This document shows positions 37,560-48,287 of a stretch of 64,000 bases of DNA, piece after piece. The DNA is from Peromyscus leucopus (taxonomy: Eukaryota; Chordata; Mammalia; Rodentia; Cricetidae). The stretch's first letter is position 1, and each line of letters opens with the position of its first letter. The translations under genes were made by a program, and so were the position numbers. The DNA is taken from assembly GCF_004664715.2 (NCBI RefSeq), contig NC_051070.1, forward strand, positions 71,304,200 through 71,368,199, in the 5' to 3' direction. The notes beneath the pieces are model-generated. The model searched no databases and was not told the DNA's origin. It was given only the letters and a program-made list of their open reading frames with translations.

Positions 37560-38160
37560 AAAGGTGCTATTCATGCTTCTGAAAGAGAAAACTAATCAAG
37601 AGTCCTACTTATGTATACTATATATGAACCACAAAAAAAAAAAAGACTAGCTTTATACAGTGTATATCTTGATAGCTACCAACAGCTGTCTAGCTGGACT
37701 TAAATCTCATTCAATAGAAAGAAATCCACACTTAGTATTGTAAAACTAGCTCACTTACCCAGGGCTGATGAGGCCATGATCCCTAGAAGAGCATACTAAT
37801 GTCACTTCCCTAAACCAGTATAATTTCTAACAAAATTCTAAATATCAATCATTATACACACAGATAAGTTCTCACACCTCATCAAAAGAGCTTCATTTTA
37901 CAGAAAACAAAAGAGACCACTACAGATGCCCAAACCTGGTCAAAGTGCAGGGCACAATGATCATAGAGCGTCCAACCTCGACTGATATGTCTACAATCCA
38001 ACCCCTACACTCAAGACTCCAGGAACACTGAGAAAGGAGAGGATGAAAGATTGTAAGTGCTAGAGGGGCCGGAACATCTGCTGTGAGAGTCTGTCTTCTG
38101 TATATGTCAGGGAAACTTGTAGTGGCATTCCTGCACAGCACCTAGCCCTAATCGTTCCTT
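37560..38160 (+). mobile_element. L1 3'UTR fragment
   Basis: L1 3'UTR wording including CTGGTCAAAGTGCAGGGCA, AAGACTCCAGGAACACTGAG and GATTGTAAGTGCTAGAGGGG. Confidence 0.65.
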
Positions 38161-38816
38161 TGTTTAGCCACACCTTTTGTTTCTCTTATCGCCCTATGTG
38201 AATATTATTCGAGAGTCAAGGATAAGAGAGTCCCCCAAGGATCAAAGGCCTATGCAAAACTTGGTCCAAGAAACCCAGAAAAACATGGTACCTGATAAAT
38301 CAAGTAATTTGCACCTGGCCTTGGGTCTCTGGGAGCTCCTTTGGGTTGCTTTGAAGGTACGGAAATTAACTATCTAAACTGTAAAAAAGAGTAAATAAAT
38401 ATGCCCTAGGTGAAGGGAAGAGTGCTTCAGTCCTTCGAGGCTGGACCCCCCTACAGCCATGATAGGCTAGATTCATTCTTAAGATGCCTCTATGTCTTCA
38501 TTCCACGGATCCACGTGAACCCACACACTCATGTAGCGACCACACAGCTACAGAAACTGCACCCAAGAAATATCAAAAAATGTGATCAACTAAACAAGAC
38601 TTGAAAAATGACAGTGCCAACTGACATGTCAGCATAGATATGGGAAATCTCATAAGGTCCCACTCCTGGATGAAGAGATGCAGACAATTAATGACTGCTG
38701 AGAAGGGGAGAATCAGCTTTCTCAGGGGTAAGACTTCTGATAGGTTATCCAATCTCAAGAGATCACCTTAAACACATACACATAGGAGCAATATTAATTG
38801 AACTAAGCAAGATTTA

Positions 38817-38849
<33 letters not shown>
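38817..38849. repeat. (TG)n microsatellite
   Basis: Lies 30 bp before the full-length B1. Confidence 0.95.
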
Positions 38850-38850
<1 letters not shown>

Positions 38851-38878
38851 AAACAGCAATTAAAGAAGAGGACATGAC

Positions 38879-39036
38879 GCCGGGCGGTTCTGGTGCACGC
38901 CTTTAATCCCAGCACTCGGGAGGCAGAGCCAGGCGGATCTCTGTGAGTTCGAGGCCAGCCTGGGCTACCAAGTGAGTCCCAGGAAAGGCGCAAAGCTACA
39001 CAGAGAAACCCTGTCTCAAAAACCAAAAGAAAAAAA
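38879..39036 (+). repeat. Full-length B1 SINE with perfect 16-bp target duplication
   Basis: Starts GCCGGGCGGTTCTGGTG, contains the RNA polymerase III B-box-like GTTCGAGGCCAGCCTGG and ends in an A-rich tail. AAAGAAGAGGACATGA occurs on both sides (38862-38877 and 39037-39052). The right half reads CAGGAAAGGCGCAAAGC, a form I associate with cricetid rodents. Confidence 0.92.
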
Positions 39037-39054
39037 AAAGAAGAGGACATGAGT

Positions 39055-39810
39055 TTGAGATGGAGTAAGGAAAATGTGGGAGGAGATGAAGAGGGAGGGT
39101 GAAGTAGAAATTATGTAAGTATGGTACACCTGTATGAAATTCTCAAAAATGTTTAAATTAGAAATAATGATTACTCTTTGTAAAAGGTTAACATATGAAA
39201 GAAGGAAGACTGAATGCTTTTCCTCACCTGGAACTCATCTAAGGAACTTGGATTGTGCAAAAACACTCAGGCAAAATGCATAATAGAGATGGGAATTCTA
39301 TGGGTCTTATGAAGAGCTGTACACAGTGTGGTCAGATGTTTTGGGGACTCTCTCCTCAGCTCATTAGCACACATCCATTCTTAGGAGTGTTTTTTCCTTC
39401 TTAATAAGCTATTTCCGTTTTTAAGCATGTATTTCTGGTGCGATCCTTTTTTCTGGGACACAAGAGTATGGTACTGGCTGCCCTCTGCATACAGATCCAT
39501 GGCTCAGCACTCCTGAGCTTATTTCCTTGACATTCTAAGCTTTCTCACTGTTTCTCTGACCTCTGTGGTGAACTGAAAAGGCTAACATTTTCTCCATCTC
39601 CTCATATCATGGCAGCTGCCAGGATACTCTACTTTCCTATACTGTTGTTTTTCTCCCAAAATCTATTAAAATTGTCCTCAAGCTTTCTTTTCAGACTGTT
39701 TTAAAATTGTCTTTCTAATGAGACTAATAAGCCAAAAATGGAAATTCAGTTCACTAGTACAGTGTTAAAAAGACTGTTCTGTCACCTCTGCCTCCTTGAA
39801 GTCTCCAGGA
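39055..39810. other. 3' flank of the TRAV11-like gene
   Basis: Unique-looking AT-rich DNA between the B1 and the TRAV11-like RSS. Nothing recognised. Confidence 0.5.
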
Positions 39811-39813
39811 GCA

Positions 39814-39852
39814 GGTTTTGGCACTGGCTGCAAGTATCTGTGGAGCATGGTG
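39814..39852 (-). other. Atypical 23-RSS of the TRAV11-like gene
   Basis: The sequence directly after the V exon (TGT GTG GTG GGA G) is CACCATG (39852-39846), keeping the essential CAC but differing from CACAGTG at positions 4 and 5. A 23-bp spacer containing ACTTGCAGCC and nonamer GCCAAAACC (39822-39814, seven of nine matches) follow. A CACAGAT seven bases further on would leave only about a 12-bp spacer, which is wrong for a V gene. Confidence 0.85.
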
Positions 39853-40423
39853 CTCCCACCACACAGATGTAGGAGGCAGTGTCCTCGAGCTGGGAGGCTG
39901 TGATGTGCAGGGTGCTGTGCTTGGCATCTGCATCCAGAGATGCTGAATATCTTCCATTTGACTTTTTGTTCTCTATGTAAGTCATGACTGCCAGAGACAC
40001 AAGACCTCTGCCTGTGTCTTGTCGGTACCACCTTAAGTTGTTCATGGGGCTCACAGTGTAATTGCATTGGAGGACGCAGTTCTCTCCCTCCAGGACAGCC
40101 AGGAGCTTGGGACTCTGTTCCACTTGGGTCTTCCCAGCAACCCCTATTCAGAAAAGAGTGTGAAATTTTAGAAATCAATCATCCACACTTAGTAATTGTA
40201 GTTCATATCCTTCATTACTCTCCACGTGAATCTCAGGTCATCTAGGAATAGGACTACTTCCTCCCTCCACTTATCCCAAGGTATTACATCTTTCCCCAAA
40301 TTCTAAATTTAAAAAAAAAAAAATATTCTTTGACTTCCTATGGCCCCTGGCTAAAACCTCCTCTAACTCACACTGGAAATACAGCCATAAAACCACCCAG
40401 CAGGCACTCAGGTGCTTCTCCAT
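39853..40423 (-). CDS. TRAV11: TCR alpha V gene, TRAV11-like (invariant NKT type; human TRAV10)
   Basis: TCR alpha-chain variable segment of the class that, joined to J-alpha 18, forms the semi-invariant CD1d-restricted NKT receptor (mouse Valpha14, human Valpha24). Leader exon 40423-40372 reads MEKHLSACWVVLWLYFQ, close to the mouse TRAV11 leader; donor T|GTGAGT, intron 228 bp, acceptor CTGAATAG, V exon 40143-39853. The junction gives WVAGKTQVEQSP. Cys23 is in LQCNYTVSP, Trp41 in LRWYRQDTGRG, and Cys104 in ASYICVVG. The CVVG end equals the start of the known iNKT CDR3. NGRYSASLDADAKHSTLHI is diagnostic. The frame is open, and only one copy was seen. A CCAAT box (minus strand, about 40508-40518) and a CTCF-like motif lie upstream. 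The RSS heptamer is non-consensus. Confidence 0.94.
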
Positions 40424-40562
40424 TGTTGTTCTGCAGAAGTCTGCCCCCAAAGCTGCTGCCTATTTCATAGAAACAGTCACATAAAGGAAGGCTCAGGAAG
40501 TACAGCCAGCCAATCAGAGACCTGATACACAACTCAGCTCCTGGAGACAGGACCAATGCCAG

Positions 40563-40580
40563 CACTGCCATCTTGGGGTC
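40563..40580 (-). promoter_or_regulatory. CTCF-like motif upstream of the TRAV11-like gene
   Basis: Minus-strand ACCCCAAGATGGCAGTGC matches the CTCF core except for C in place of A in the first CCA. It lies 140 bp upstream of the leader ATG, with a CCAAT box between. Confidence 0.55.
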
Positions 40581-40589
40581 AGAGCTGAA

Positions 40590-41620
40590 CTTGCTTAAGA
40601 AGTGTGGGTAAACTTTTTGTGGTTTCCTTTTCACTGCTGGCAATGTGATTCCTGGTGTAAATTCTTACCTATCCATAGAAACACAGTGGAGAGTCAATTA
40701 GATTCGATTTCAGGGCCTCAGTTTAATTCTAGCTCTACATAGGACATTAGACAGGACAGCTAATGTTTACTTTCCTCATCTGAAAACAGATGCCTAATGA
40801 TTTGTCAAGGTTTGAATAGAAATGATTCATGGCAGAGGCTAGTGGTAATGACTAGCCTGAGCTTAGTCTGAACCTAAACTGGAAATTCCTTAAGAATGTG
40901 AGTTTTCCCCTGTTCTATTTGTTACTGTGTCACTAGGTCTTTTTTTTTTTTTTTTTAAATGAGTTTTGTTAAGAAATAGATACATTAAAATTCTGTTTAA
41001 AAATAAAATATTTTTCTTAATTCTTTGACAATTTCATATCTGCATACAGTATATTTTTGAGTGAATGTTAAATTCTGCTCTCATGGTAATGGTAGGACTT
41101 TTAATCAGCCATTATTCGTTCAACAATCCTTTTCAAGACCTTCTGTTGTCAAATGCTGTCATAGATGCTAAGGATCAGCAGTGTTCTCTGCTCCTGAATT
41201 AAACACTGAAGGAGGAAAAGTCAAGGATCCCGCACAGGTACTGAAAAGTGCTAAGTAATGAAGGTCTTGAAGATTCCTTTCTTAATGCTTCTCATTTCTC
41301 AGTGAAATTGAAGCCAATGAAAATGTGAAAGTTGTTTAGTTAAGTGAAGGTTTACTGTACATCTGAGACCTGATGCATAGAGATGGAGAAAGCAAAGGAA
41401 TGGAAATGTATCTTGCCTGAGAAATCAAAAGGAAACCAGAGAGTCCACTCATATAGGACAAAACGTGTTCCTAATAGAGAATTATGAGAGGTAAAGACAG
41501 TGTGATCACTGGTTTTCTGACAGTGTGGCCAGTCCACAGTACCCAGATATAACACTAATCTAAATCTCACTGTGAAACTGGTGGATATCATATGATCATT
41601 TGAAGAGTATAAGAGAAAAA
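40590..41620. other. Intergenic between the TRAV11-like gene and TRAV6-like copy 1
   Basis: A poly-T run near 40940 and AT-rich DNA. Nothing else recognised. Confidence 0.5.
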
Positions 41621-41624
41621 TGAT

Positions 41625-41765
41625 AGTCAGGCATAGTGACTCTTGCCTTTATTGTCAATACTTGGAACACAGAGGCAGGGTTATCCCTGTGAGTTTGAGT
41701 CCACCCTGGTCTACAAAGAGTTTCAGGACAGTCAAGGCTACATAGAGAGACTCCATCTCAAAGAA
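41625..41765 (+). repeat. B1 SINE
   Basis: B1 wording (AGGCATAGTGACTCTTGCC, GAGTTTGAGTCCACCCTGG, CTACATAGAGAGACTCCATC). Its tail merges into a (GGA)n tract at 41765-41855. Confidence 0.85.
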
Positions 41766-41855
41766 AGAGAGGGAAAGAGAGAGAAGGAGAAGGAGGAAGA
41801 GAGGAGATGGAGGAGGAGGAGGAGGAGGAGGAGGAGGAGGAGGAGGAGGAGGGAA
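41765..41855. repeat. (GGA)n-rich purine tract
   Basis: GA-rich start, then about 14 GGA units. It extends from the tail of a B1. Confidence 0.93.
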
Positions 41856-42389
41856 AATAATGGGGTTCCCCCAAAATAGAAGAAGTTCTGTCTGCTTTAC
41901 CAGGAAAGTGACCTGTCTCCTGCACAATGAGTGTCCCTCCCTTCAGCTCTTCATGTTGCTGTTTGCATGTGAGTTCCTGCTGTTCCTCCTTCTCCTTAAG
42001 AATTCCACAGGGCTTTGTAAGGGAAGGATTGCAGCTTTCTGTCACCTTTCCTGCCAAACCCTGTTAGGTCACATTATGCAGATGTCTCTTTCTCCAGCAC
42101 ATTTGATTATCTAATGATAGATAAGGTTTTAAATGTGGCTCAGTGGCAGACCACTTGCCTGGCAAGTGCAAGGCTCTGGGTTGATTCTCAGCACTGCAGG
42201 AAAATAACTTAAGATTTGGCCCCAGAGACTGCTCATTCTTTTAATAGTTTGTGAAGTTGCATGGTCTGGCATGAGAATATTTACATTTTTCCACCAACAG
42301 AGATTGTGAGTCCACACACCACAGGGTGTGCTGAAGCCAGAGGGATTTCAGAGGCAGGTGCTCAGCAGCCAGACCACCTGTTGCCTTTC

Positions 42390-42428
42390 AGTTTGTGTTC
42401 AGCTCCCCCTGCAGTTTCCACCACTGTG
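42390..42428 (-). other. 23-RSS of TRAV6-like copy 1
   Basis: Heptamer CACAGTG (42428-42422) is perfect. The spacer GTGGAAACTGCAGGGGGAGC plus TGA is 23 bp. The nonamer is ACACAAACT (42398-42390), seven of nine matches. Confidence 0.93.
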
Positions 42429-42785
42429 TCACTCAGAGCACAGTAGTACACAGCCGAGTCTGACTCTTGGACCGAGGTTTTCTGCAAATGGAAGGAGGTG
42501 GATCCTTTATCGTGTGTAGCTTCAAAACCTCTGCTGCTTCCCTTCGCGTCAGCTGTAAGGACTTTCAGGAGGAGCTGTAGACTTTCTCCAGGATATTGAA
42601 CATACCAGAAAAGAGTAGGGGACCCTATGGTTGTGATTGAATACGTGCAATTTATTGTCAGGAACCCGCCTTCTGCGATGATCACTTGGCCTTCTGTTTG
42701 AGTCACAGAGTTTCCATGGGTCCTTCCTAGAGTGCAAGGAGAGGAGAGGAGAGGAGAGTAGAGGGAGAGGGAGAGAGAGAGGGAA

Positions 42786-42864
<79 letters not shown>

Positions 42865-42979
42865 TCACCCTGAGGATAATGCTCTTAGATAACTTAAAGC
42901 TAAAGACTTGGCTGTTTACATCATTTTACTTACCGAGTATGAGGAGTATTGCAGTCATGAAGCCTGGAGAAGAGTTCAT
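42429..42979 (-). CDS. TRAV6: TCR alpha V gene, TRAV6-like (human TRAV9 type), copy 1
   Basis: TCR alpha-chain variable segment. Leader exon 42979-42934 (MNSSPGFMTAILLIL), donor G|GTAAGT, intron 207 bp, acceptor GCACTCTAG, V exon 42726-42429. The junction codon GGA gives GRTHGNSVTQTEGQV, very close to mouse TRAV6. Cys23 is in INCTYSITT, Trp41 in LFWYVQYPGE, and Cys104 in DSAVYYCALS. KGSSRGFEATHDKGSTSFHLQK is the group signature. The frame is open. More than half of the intron is a CT/GA microsatellite that runs almost to the splice acceptor. A CTCF-like motif lies 117 bp upstream. The V exon resembles the second TRAV6-like gene at 56.9-57.3 kb. Confidence 0.92.
42738..42857. repeat. (GA)n tract inside a TRAV6-like intron
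   Basis: About 120 bp of GA-rich DNA on the plus strand, which is CT-rich polypyrimidine on the coding strand, ending about 11 bp before the V-exon acceptor. Confidence 0.95.
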
Positions 42980-43095
42980 CTTTAATGTCATCTAGAAAAT
43001 GATCTTGATGCTTAGCATGAAGAAATGTTAACTCAGAAAAAAAAATGAGTCGGCTTAGATAAAAATCATGCAGGAAATGAGCCTGTGTCAGGAAA

Positions 43096-43112
43096 CTGCA
43101 CCCCCTGGTGGA
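43096..43112 (-). promoter_or_regulatory. CTCF-like motif upstream of TRAV6-like copy 1
   Basis: Minus-strand TCCACCAGGGGGTGCAG, a good CTCF core, 117 bp upstream of the leader ATG and in gene orientation. Confidence 0.65.
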
Positions 43113-43227
43113 CAGGAACTGAACTGAGGATGGATGTTACCCTGTGCCTCTTCCCTGATCTTAATAGTAAGGCATATGTCAGTATCTAGGTCCTTGTACA
43201 TATAAAAACAGATATCATCTTACCTAT

Positions 43228-44650
43228 GTCAGATGTCCAAGATAAATACAGTTAATGACAGAGCTTGTTGGTGAGAATGTAGGAAAAGGAAAACACTTAT
43301 TCATTATTGATGGTAGTGCAAACTTGTATAGGCACAATGGAAATCAGTGTAATGATTCTTTGGGAATCTGGGAACAGATCTACCTTATGATCCACCTATA
43401 GCACTCTTGGGCATATACCCAAAGGACTTTACCACCTTACTATGGGGACACTTGCTGATCTATGTTCTTTGCTGCCTATTCACAGTAGACAGGAATTGGA
43501 AACATCCTAGATGTCTATCAGCTGATGAATGGATGATTGACAGTGTATTACATTTACACAGTGGAATGTTAAAAAACTGAAGTGATGAAATTTGAAGGTA
43601 ATTGGATTGATCTAGAACAAATCAGCATGAGTGAGGTAACCTAAACCCCAAAGACAATACTGCATGTTTTCTCTTATATGGGGACATTAGCTTTTAAGCT
43701 TTTGATAGGCATGCTACAATCCAAAGAGGCCAAAGAGGCCCCGCAGAAATCCCTGAACACTGCGAACTATTGCCAAGGCTATTCATTATTCTCCACAATC
43801 TAATAGGAAGACCCTATTCATGAAGACAACACTTGCACATGTTATCAAACATAGAGAAGCTGATCTGGTGCCTATCTAGAACTTGTCCTCTACTGACTAC
43901 TATTCATGTTACTGAAGGTACTTTCCACACTATCAGAGAAGAAAGGCAATCATCAATATCTCCCAGCTACAAACCTTGAGAACTGTGACAGTGACCTGCC
44001 TGCAAGACATACTAGTGACATGGTGGCACAAAAGTTAAGGGAGTAATCAACCACTTTTTGATTGGACTTAAAGCCCTTTCCATGAAATGTGACCCATTCC
44101 TGACACCACTAAAGTGGCTAAGAACCTGAAGTTAGGTAGGTCAGGGACTTAGGGGTAACCTAATACTACTACACTGCTAAAGGAACATAGCAATGAAATG
44201 ACTCCTAATAACATTCTGCTGTGCACATGGACCAGTGCATTACTCAACCTTCATCAGAAAAGCTTTTCCTAGCAGTATACAGAATTTAACATAGATGCCC
44301 ACAGCTGGTCATTTTGCAGAAAGTGAGAGACTTTGGAGTACTTAGTCCTAAATGGAATTTTTTCACCCAAGTTCTCCCCTTCAAAGCCTCAGGGATCCAT
44401 GTGGAAGAGGAGGCAAATAGACTGTAAGAGCCATAGGTGATGGATGATTCCAATAGCACACAATAGTTTGTATTTTATTTTTTGTAGGGTATTTTTTTTT
44501 AGTTACTTGACTTATTTATTTTCATTTTTTTTTAGGAGAAAGAAAAGGAACACAAAGTTGGATGGGTTAGGAGATGGGGGAAGATCTGGGAGGAACTGGC
44601 AGAGGGGGAAATTATCAAATTATATTGTAGAAAAATATTAAATAAAAAAA
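43228..44650 (+). mobile_element. L1 ORF2 3' end and 3'UTR
   Basis: ORF2-end signatures include CTTGGGCATATACCCAAAGGA, a block around GTCTATCAGCTGATGAATGGATG, and GCATGTTTTCTCTTATATGG. The 3'UTR follows, ending in an A-rich tail near 44640. 5' truncated. Confidence 0.8.
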
Positions 44651-44659
44651 GAATTTTCA

Positions 44660-47190
44660 AAAGCAGTAACATGCCCAAATCTACCAGACAACAAGAAATA
44701 ACAAAAAAAAATCAGAGCAGGAATTAATGAATTAGAAACAAAGACAGCAGTACAATAAATTAATAAATCCAACAATTAGCTCTCTGTGACGATAAATGTA
44801 ATTAACAGACCCCTGGCCCAGAAACAACCCAAATTAACAGGATCAGAAATGAACAGGGAAACATCACAACACACACCAAAGAAATTCAGAATATTATAAG
44901 GGAGTAGTATAAAACCTGTATTCCGTTAAGTTAGAAAATATAAGGAGAATGGATAAATGTCTAGATTCATCCAAACCACAAAACTTAACCCAAAAAGAAA
45001 CCAAAAATTTAAACATAACTGTAACAAATTAAGGGATCGAAGCAGAAATGAAATCCTTTCTGACAAAATAGGTCCAGCCTGAGATATATTATAAAGTGAA
45101 TCCTTATTTTTGGTTGTGAGCCTAGCCTTTAATGGCTGAGCTATCCCTTGATCTGGACTACAGAGTGAGTTTCAGGAAAGGTGCAAAGCTACACAGAGAA
45201 ACCCTGTCTCAAAAAAACAAAAAAAGTGAATACTAGCAGACTTTCAAAAAAGATTAATAACTAATACTTTTTAAATTATTTTTAAAAATAGAAGTAGAAG
45301 GAGGACTTCCAAATTTCTATGAAGATAGTATCATTGTAATATCAAAACAATGTAAAGACACAAAAGAAAAAGAAAACTGCCCAATATCTGGGAGAAACAT
45401 GGATCCAAAAACTTTCACTCAAATACTTGAAAACCTCATGCAGGCTTACGTAAAAATGATCACACATAATGCACCAATCGTTCAATATACTATTTTGTAT
45501 ACATTTATTATATACAATAATATATAGTTATTGTATATATTTATGTACTCGTTGTATATAGTTAATAACTGTAACAAATCATATACATGTACTTAAAGAC
45601 AAAAGTCACATGATCTCAGTACATGCAGAAAGGACCTTGGAAAAATCCAGCATGCTTTCATGATAAAAGGCCTAGAGCGAGTAGGACTAGAGGGAACGTA
45701 CATTAATATTTAAATGCTTTACATGAAAACCCACAGCCAACATTATCCTAAACAGAGAAAAACCTCAAGTCAATCTCATTAAAATAAGAAATAAGAAAGG
45801 GTTGCCCACCATTTCCATTCATTCAATGTAAAACTTGAAGCACTATCTAGATACAAGAGGAGGCAATTAAAGAGCTACAAGTAGAAAAAACAGACATTAA
45901 AGTATCCTTGTTTGTAGGAGATAGGATACTATACACAGGAGATTGCAAATATTATAGAAATAATTAACAATTTCAGTAAAATGGCAATATACAAAAGCAG
46001 CTGACAAAATCAGTAGTCTTTCTATACACCAACAGCATAAGTGCTAAGAAAGAGATTATGGAAAACTCCCATTCACAGTGGCTATGAAATAGGTCTAAAA
46101 ATAAACCTAACCATGGGGGTGAAAGATCCCTACTCTATAAAGAAAACTTACATGAAGTAAGAGATTAAGGAAGACACTAGAATATGACAATACTTGTCAT
46201 GTTCAGGGATTGGTAGAAACAGTACTGTGAAAATGACCATTCTACCAAAAGCAATTTATAGATTCAGTGAAGTCCCAATCAAACTCCCTATAACTTTCAT
46301 CACAGAAATATGAAAAAAATTTCTAAAATTTATATGAAACCACAAAAGGTGCAGGATAGCTAAAGTAGTCTTCAGCAGAAAGAATAATGCTGGTGATGGA
46401 GGCTTACCACTCCAGATTTTATATTGCTAGAAGTTTCTGAATTTCAGGTTTTACATTGAGGTCCTTGATCCATTTTGAGTCACTTCTTTGTGAAGGTGGT
46501 AGGTGTGGGTCCAATTTCATTCATGATTATATAAAAACAAGATGTTACCATTACAAAAACAAATATATAGACCAGTGGAACAAAATACAAGAGTGAAACA
46601 TGGGCCCATGTATCTATAACTGTCTGATAGTTTGCAAAGATGCCAAAAATGCACATTGGAGAAAAGACAGCATCTTCAACAAGTGGTACTGAGAAAACTG
46701 GGTGTCCACATATACAAGAAGGAAATTAGACCTATGTCTATCACCCTAGGAAAAATAAACTCCAAGTGGATCAAAGATTTAAATGTGAAACATGAAACAA
46801 TGAACCTGCTGGAAGAAAACACAGGCAATCCAAGAAGGTAAAATGTTAGGAAAGGATTTTCTATGTGGGACCCATTTGCCCAGGAATTAATGTCAACAAT
46901 TGATAAAAGTGACCTCATAAAAACAAAAAGCTTCTGTACTAGCTAAAAAATAATCGAGAGAAGAACAAACACCCCATAGAAGGGGAAAGAATCTTTCCAA
47001 CTATACATCTGATAGAGGAAACTATCAAAATATATAAACAACTCAAAACAAATTCACAATTTAAAAATTGGCCATGCACCAAAATAGATAGTTTACAAAA
47101 GAAGTAATAAAAACTTCTATCAAGTATCTGAAGGATTGTTCAATATCATTGGCAATTAGTGAAATACAATTCAAATATTGTGTAAGTTTC
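44660..47190 (+). mobile_element. Long decayed L1 ORF2 body
   Basis: Plus-strand remnants of ORF2, e.g. AATTAATGAATTAGAAAC, CAGCATGCTTTCATGATAAA and ACACCAACAGCATAAG, with stops in all frames. A B1 fragment interrupts it at 45110-45225, and a short antisense L1 piece lies at about 46400-46530. It is separate from, and adjacent to, the L1 3' end at 43228-44650. Confidence 0.75.
45110..45225 (+). repeat. B1 SINE fragment inside L1
   Basis: CAGGAAAGGTGCAAAGCTAC then ACAGAGAAACCCTGTCTC and an A tail. It interrupts L1 ORF2 sequence. Confidence 0.75.
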
Positions 47191-47199
47191 AAATTCCAT

Positions 47200-47444
47200 G
47201 CTATTCTTGCACTCTCTCTCCCTCTCTCCCTTCCTCCCCTCTCCCCTGCCCCTACCTCATGGCTGTTGTCTCAACATGTAAGCTCCATTCCACTGCTCTA
47301 ATACCATGCCTACCTGCTTGCTGTCATACTCCCTGTCATTGATGATCATGGACTCTTTTTGAAACTCTAAGCAAGCACCCAATAAAATTATTTCTTTCTA
47401 TAAGTTACCTTGGTCATGGTGGCTCTTCACAGCAATACAAAAGT

Positions 47445-47448
<4 letters not shown>
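47200..47448 (+). mobile_element. URR1-type repeat fragment, next to TG microsatellite
   Basis: ATACCATGCCTACCTGCTTG and CCTTGGTCATGGTGGCTC match the same rodent element. A (TG)n follows at 47449-47498. Confidence 0.45.
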
Positions 47449-47483
<35 letters not shown>

Positions 47484-47498
47484 GTGTGTGTGTGTGTT
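47449..47498. repeat. (TG)n microsatellite
   Basis: About 50 bp of TG with one CG. Confidence 0.95.
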
Positions 47499-47747
47499 TC
47501 CAAAAATTTTATTAGGCATTTTAAAAAAAGATAATATAATTAACTCTTAAACAACAAAGTCTCTCTGTGTGTGTGTGTCCCTATCTCTCTTTTTGTCTTG
47601 GTCACTCTCTGTCTCTCATCACTTTGAGCCTAACTTTCTCATTTATGCTCTAAATATCTGTATGTTAGTTTCCATGGCAAATAAATAATATGCCAAATGC
47701 TTTACTATAAGACACAGGATATGGATGGAGCTCCAACCCCCCTAGCT

Positions 47748-47786
47748 GGTTTGAGAACAGGCTGCAGGTGCCTGGGAACCAGTGTA
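47748..47786 (-). other. Degenerate 23-RSS of the TRAV10-like gene
   Basis: Aligned to the TRAV14-like and TRAV7-like RSSs, the heptamer position reads TACACTG (47786-47780): the first base of the invariant CAC is lost. The 23-bp spacer GTTCCCAGGCACCTGCAGCC plus TGT and nonamer TCTCAAACC (47756-47748) stay in register. The only nearby alternative, CACTGGT starting two bases later, would have a 21-bp spacer. Confidence 0.8.
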
Positions 47787-48287
47787 TGCTTGCTGCACAG
47801 AAGTAGATGGCAGAGTCTCCAGGCTGTGTGGCTGTGATGTGCAGGGATAATTTTTTGGCTTTCTTATCCAATAAAACGGTAAGTCTCTGGTTTTGCTTTC
47901 TGTCCACATTTTCAAAAATGTCTATCACAAGGTGAGGGCTCTTCCCAGCTACTTGCTTGTACCAAGGGAAATATGATGAACCACTGCCTGTGTAAGTGCA
48001 GTTGATGATGGCACTGTCTCCCTCTCCAAAATTCAGAATGGAAGGTTGCTGCTCCAGCTGCTCTCCGAGGCTCTCCCCTGCACAGAAAGAAAACCAGAAA
48101 GGAGGAGAGCAGTCAGTGCTCTGCTGGATAATCTTTGTCCACAATAACTAAAGGAAACTGTATGAAACAGATTTCTCCTGGATATCTAAACATATACACC
48201 AAGTGTTTTCCCTTGACCCCAAGTGTTCAACTCACAGTCCATCCACAGGCACAAGAACAGGAATAAAGCGTGAATAGATGTCTTCAT
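47787..48287 (-). CDS. TRAV10: TCR alpha V gene, TRAV10-like (human TRAV13 type), open frame with damaged RSS
   Basis: TCR alpha-chain variable segment. Leader exon 48287-48236 (MKTSIHALFLFLCLWMD) is near-identical in style to the mouse TRAV10 leader; donor T|GTGAGT, intron 158 bp, acceptor CTGTGCAG, V exon 48077-47787. The junction gives WESLGEQLEQQPS. Cys23 is in INCTYTGS, Trp41 in FPWYKQVAGKSP, and Cys104 in DSAIYFCAAS. RKQNQRLTVLLDKKAKKLSLHI fits TRAV10. The coding frame is intact. The heptamer aligned with its paralogues reads TACACTG, so the gene may rearrange poorly or not at all (an 'ORF' gene rather than a fully functional one). An inverted CCAAT (48403-48414) and a CTCF-like motif lie upstream, and a dead leader copy lies further upstream. 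Confidence 0.9.

Noticed and set aside
37860..38400. Possible LTR at 38165-38400
   Set aside because: No clear ends or target duplication could be found, so I did not list it.
39826..39841. CACAGAT downstream of the TRAV11-like V exon as the true heptamer
   Set aside because: It would leave a spacer of about 12 bp, which breaks the V-gene 23-RSS rule, whereas CACCATG next to the V exon gives exactly 23.
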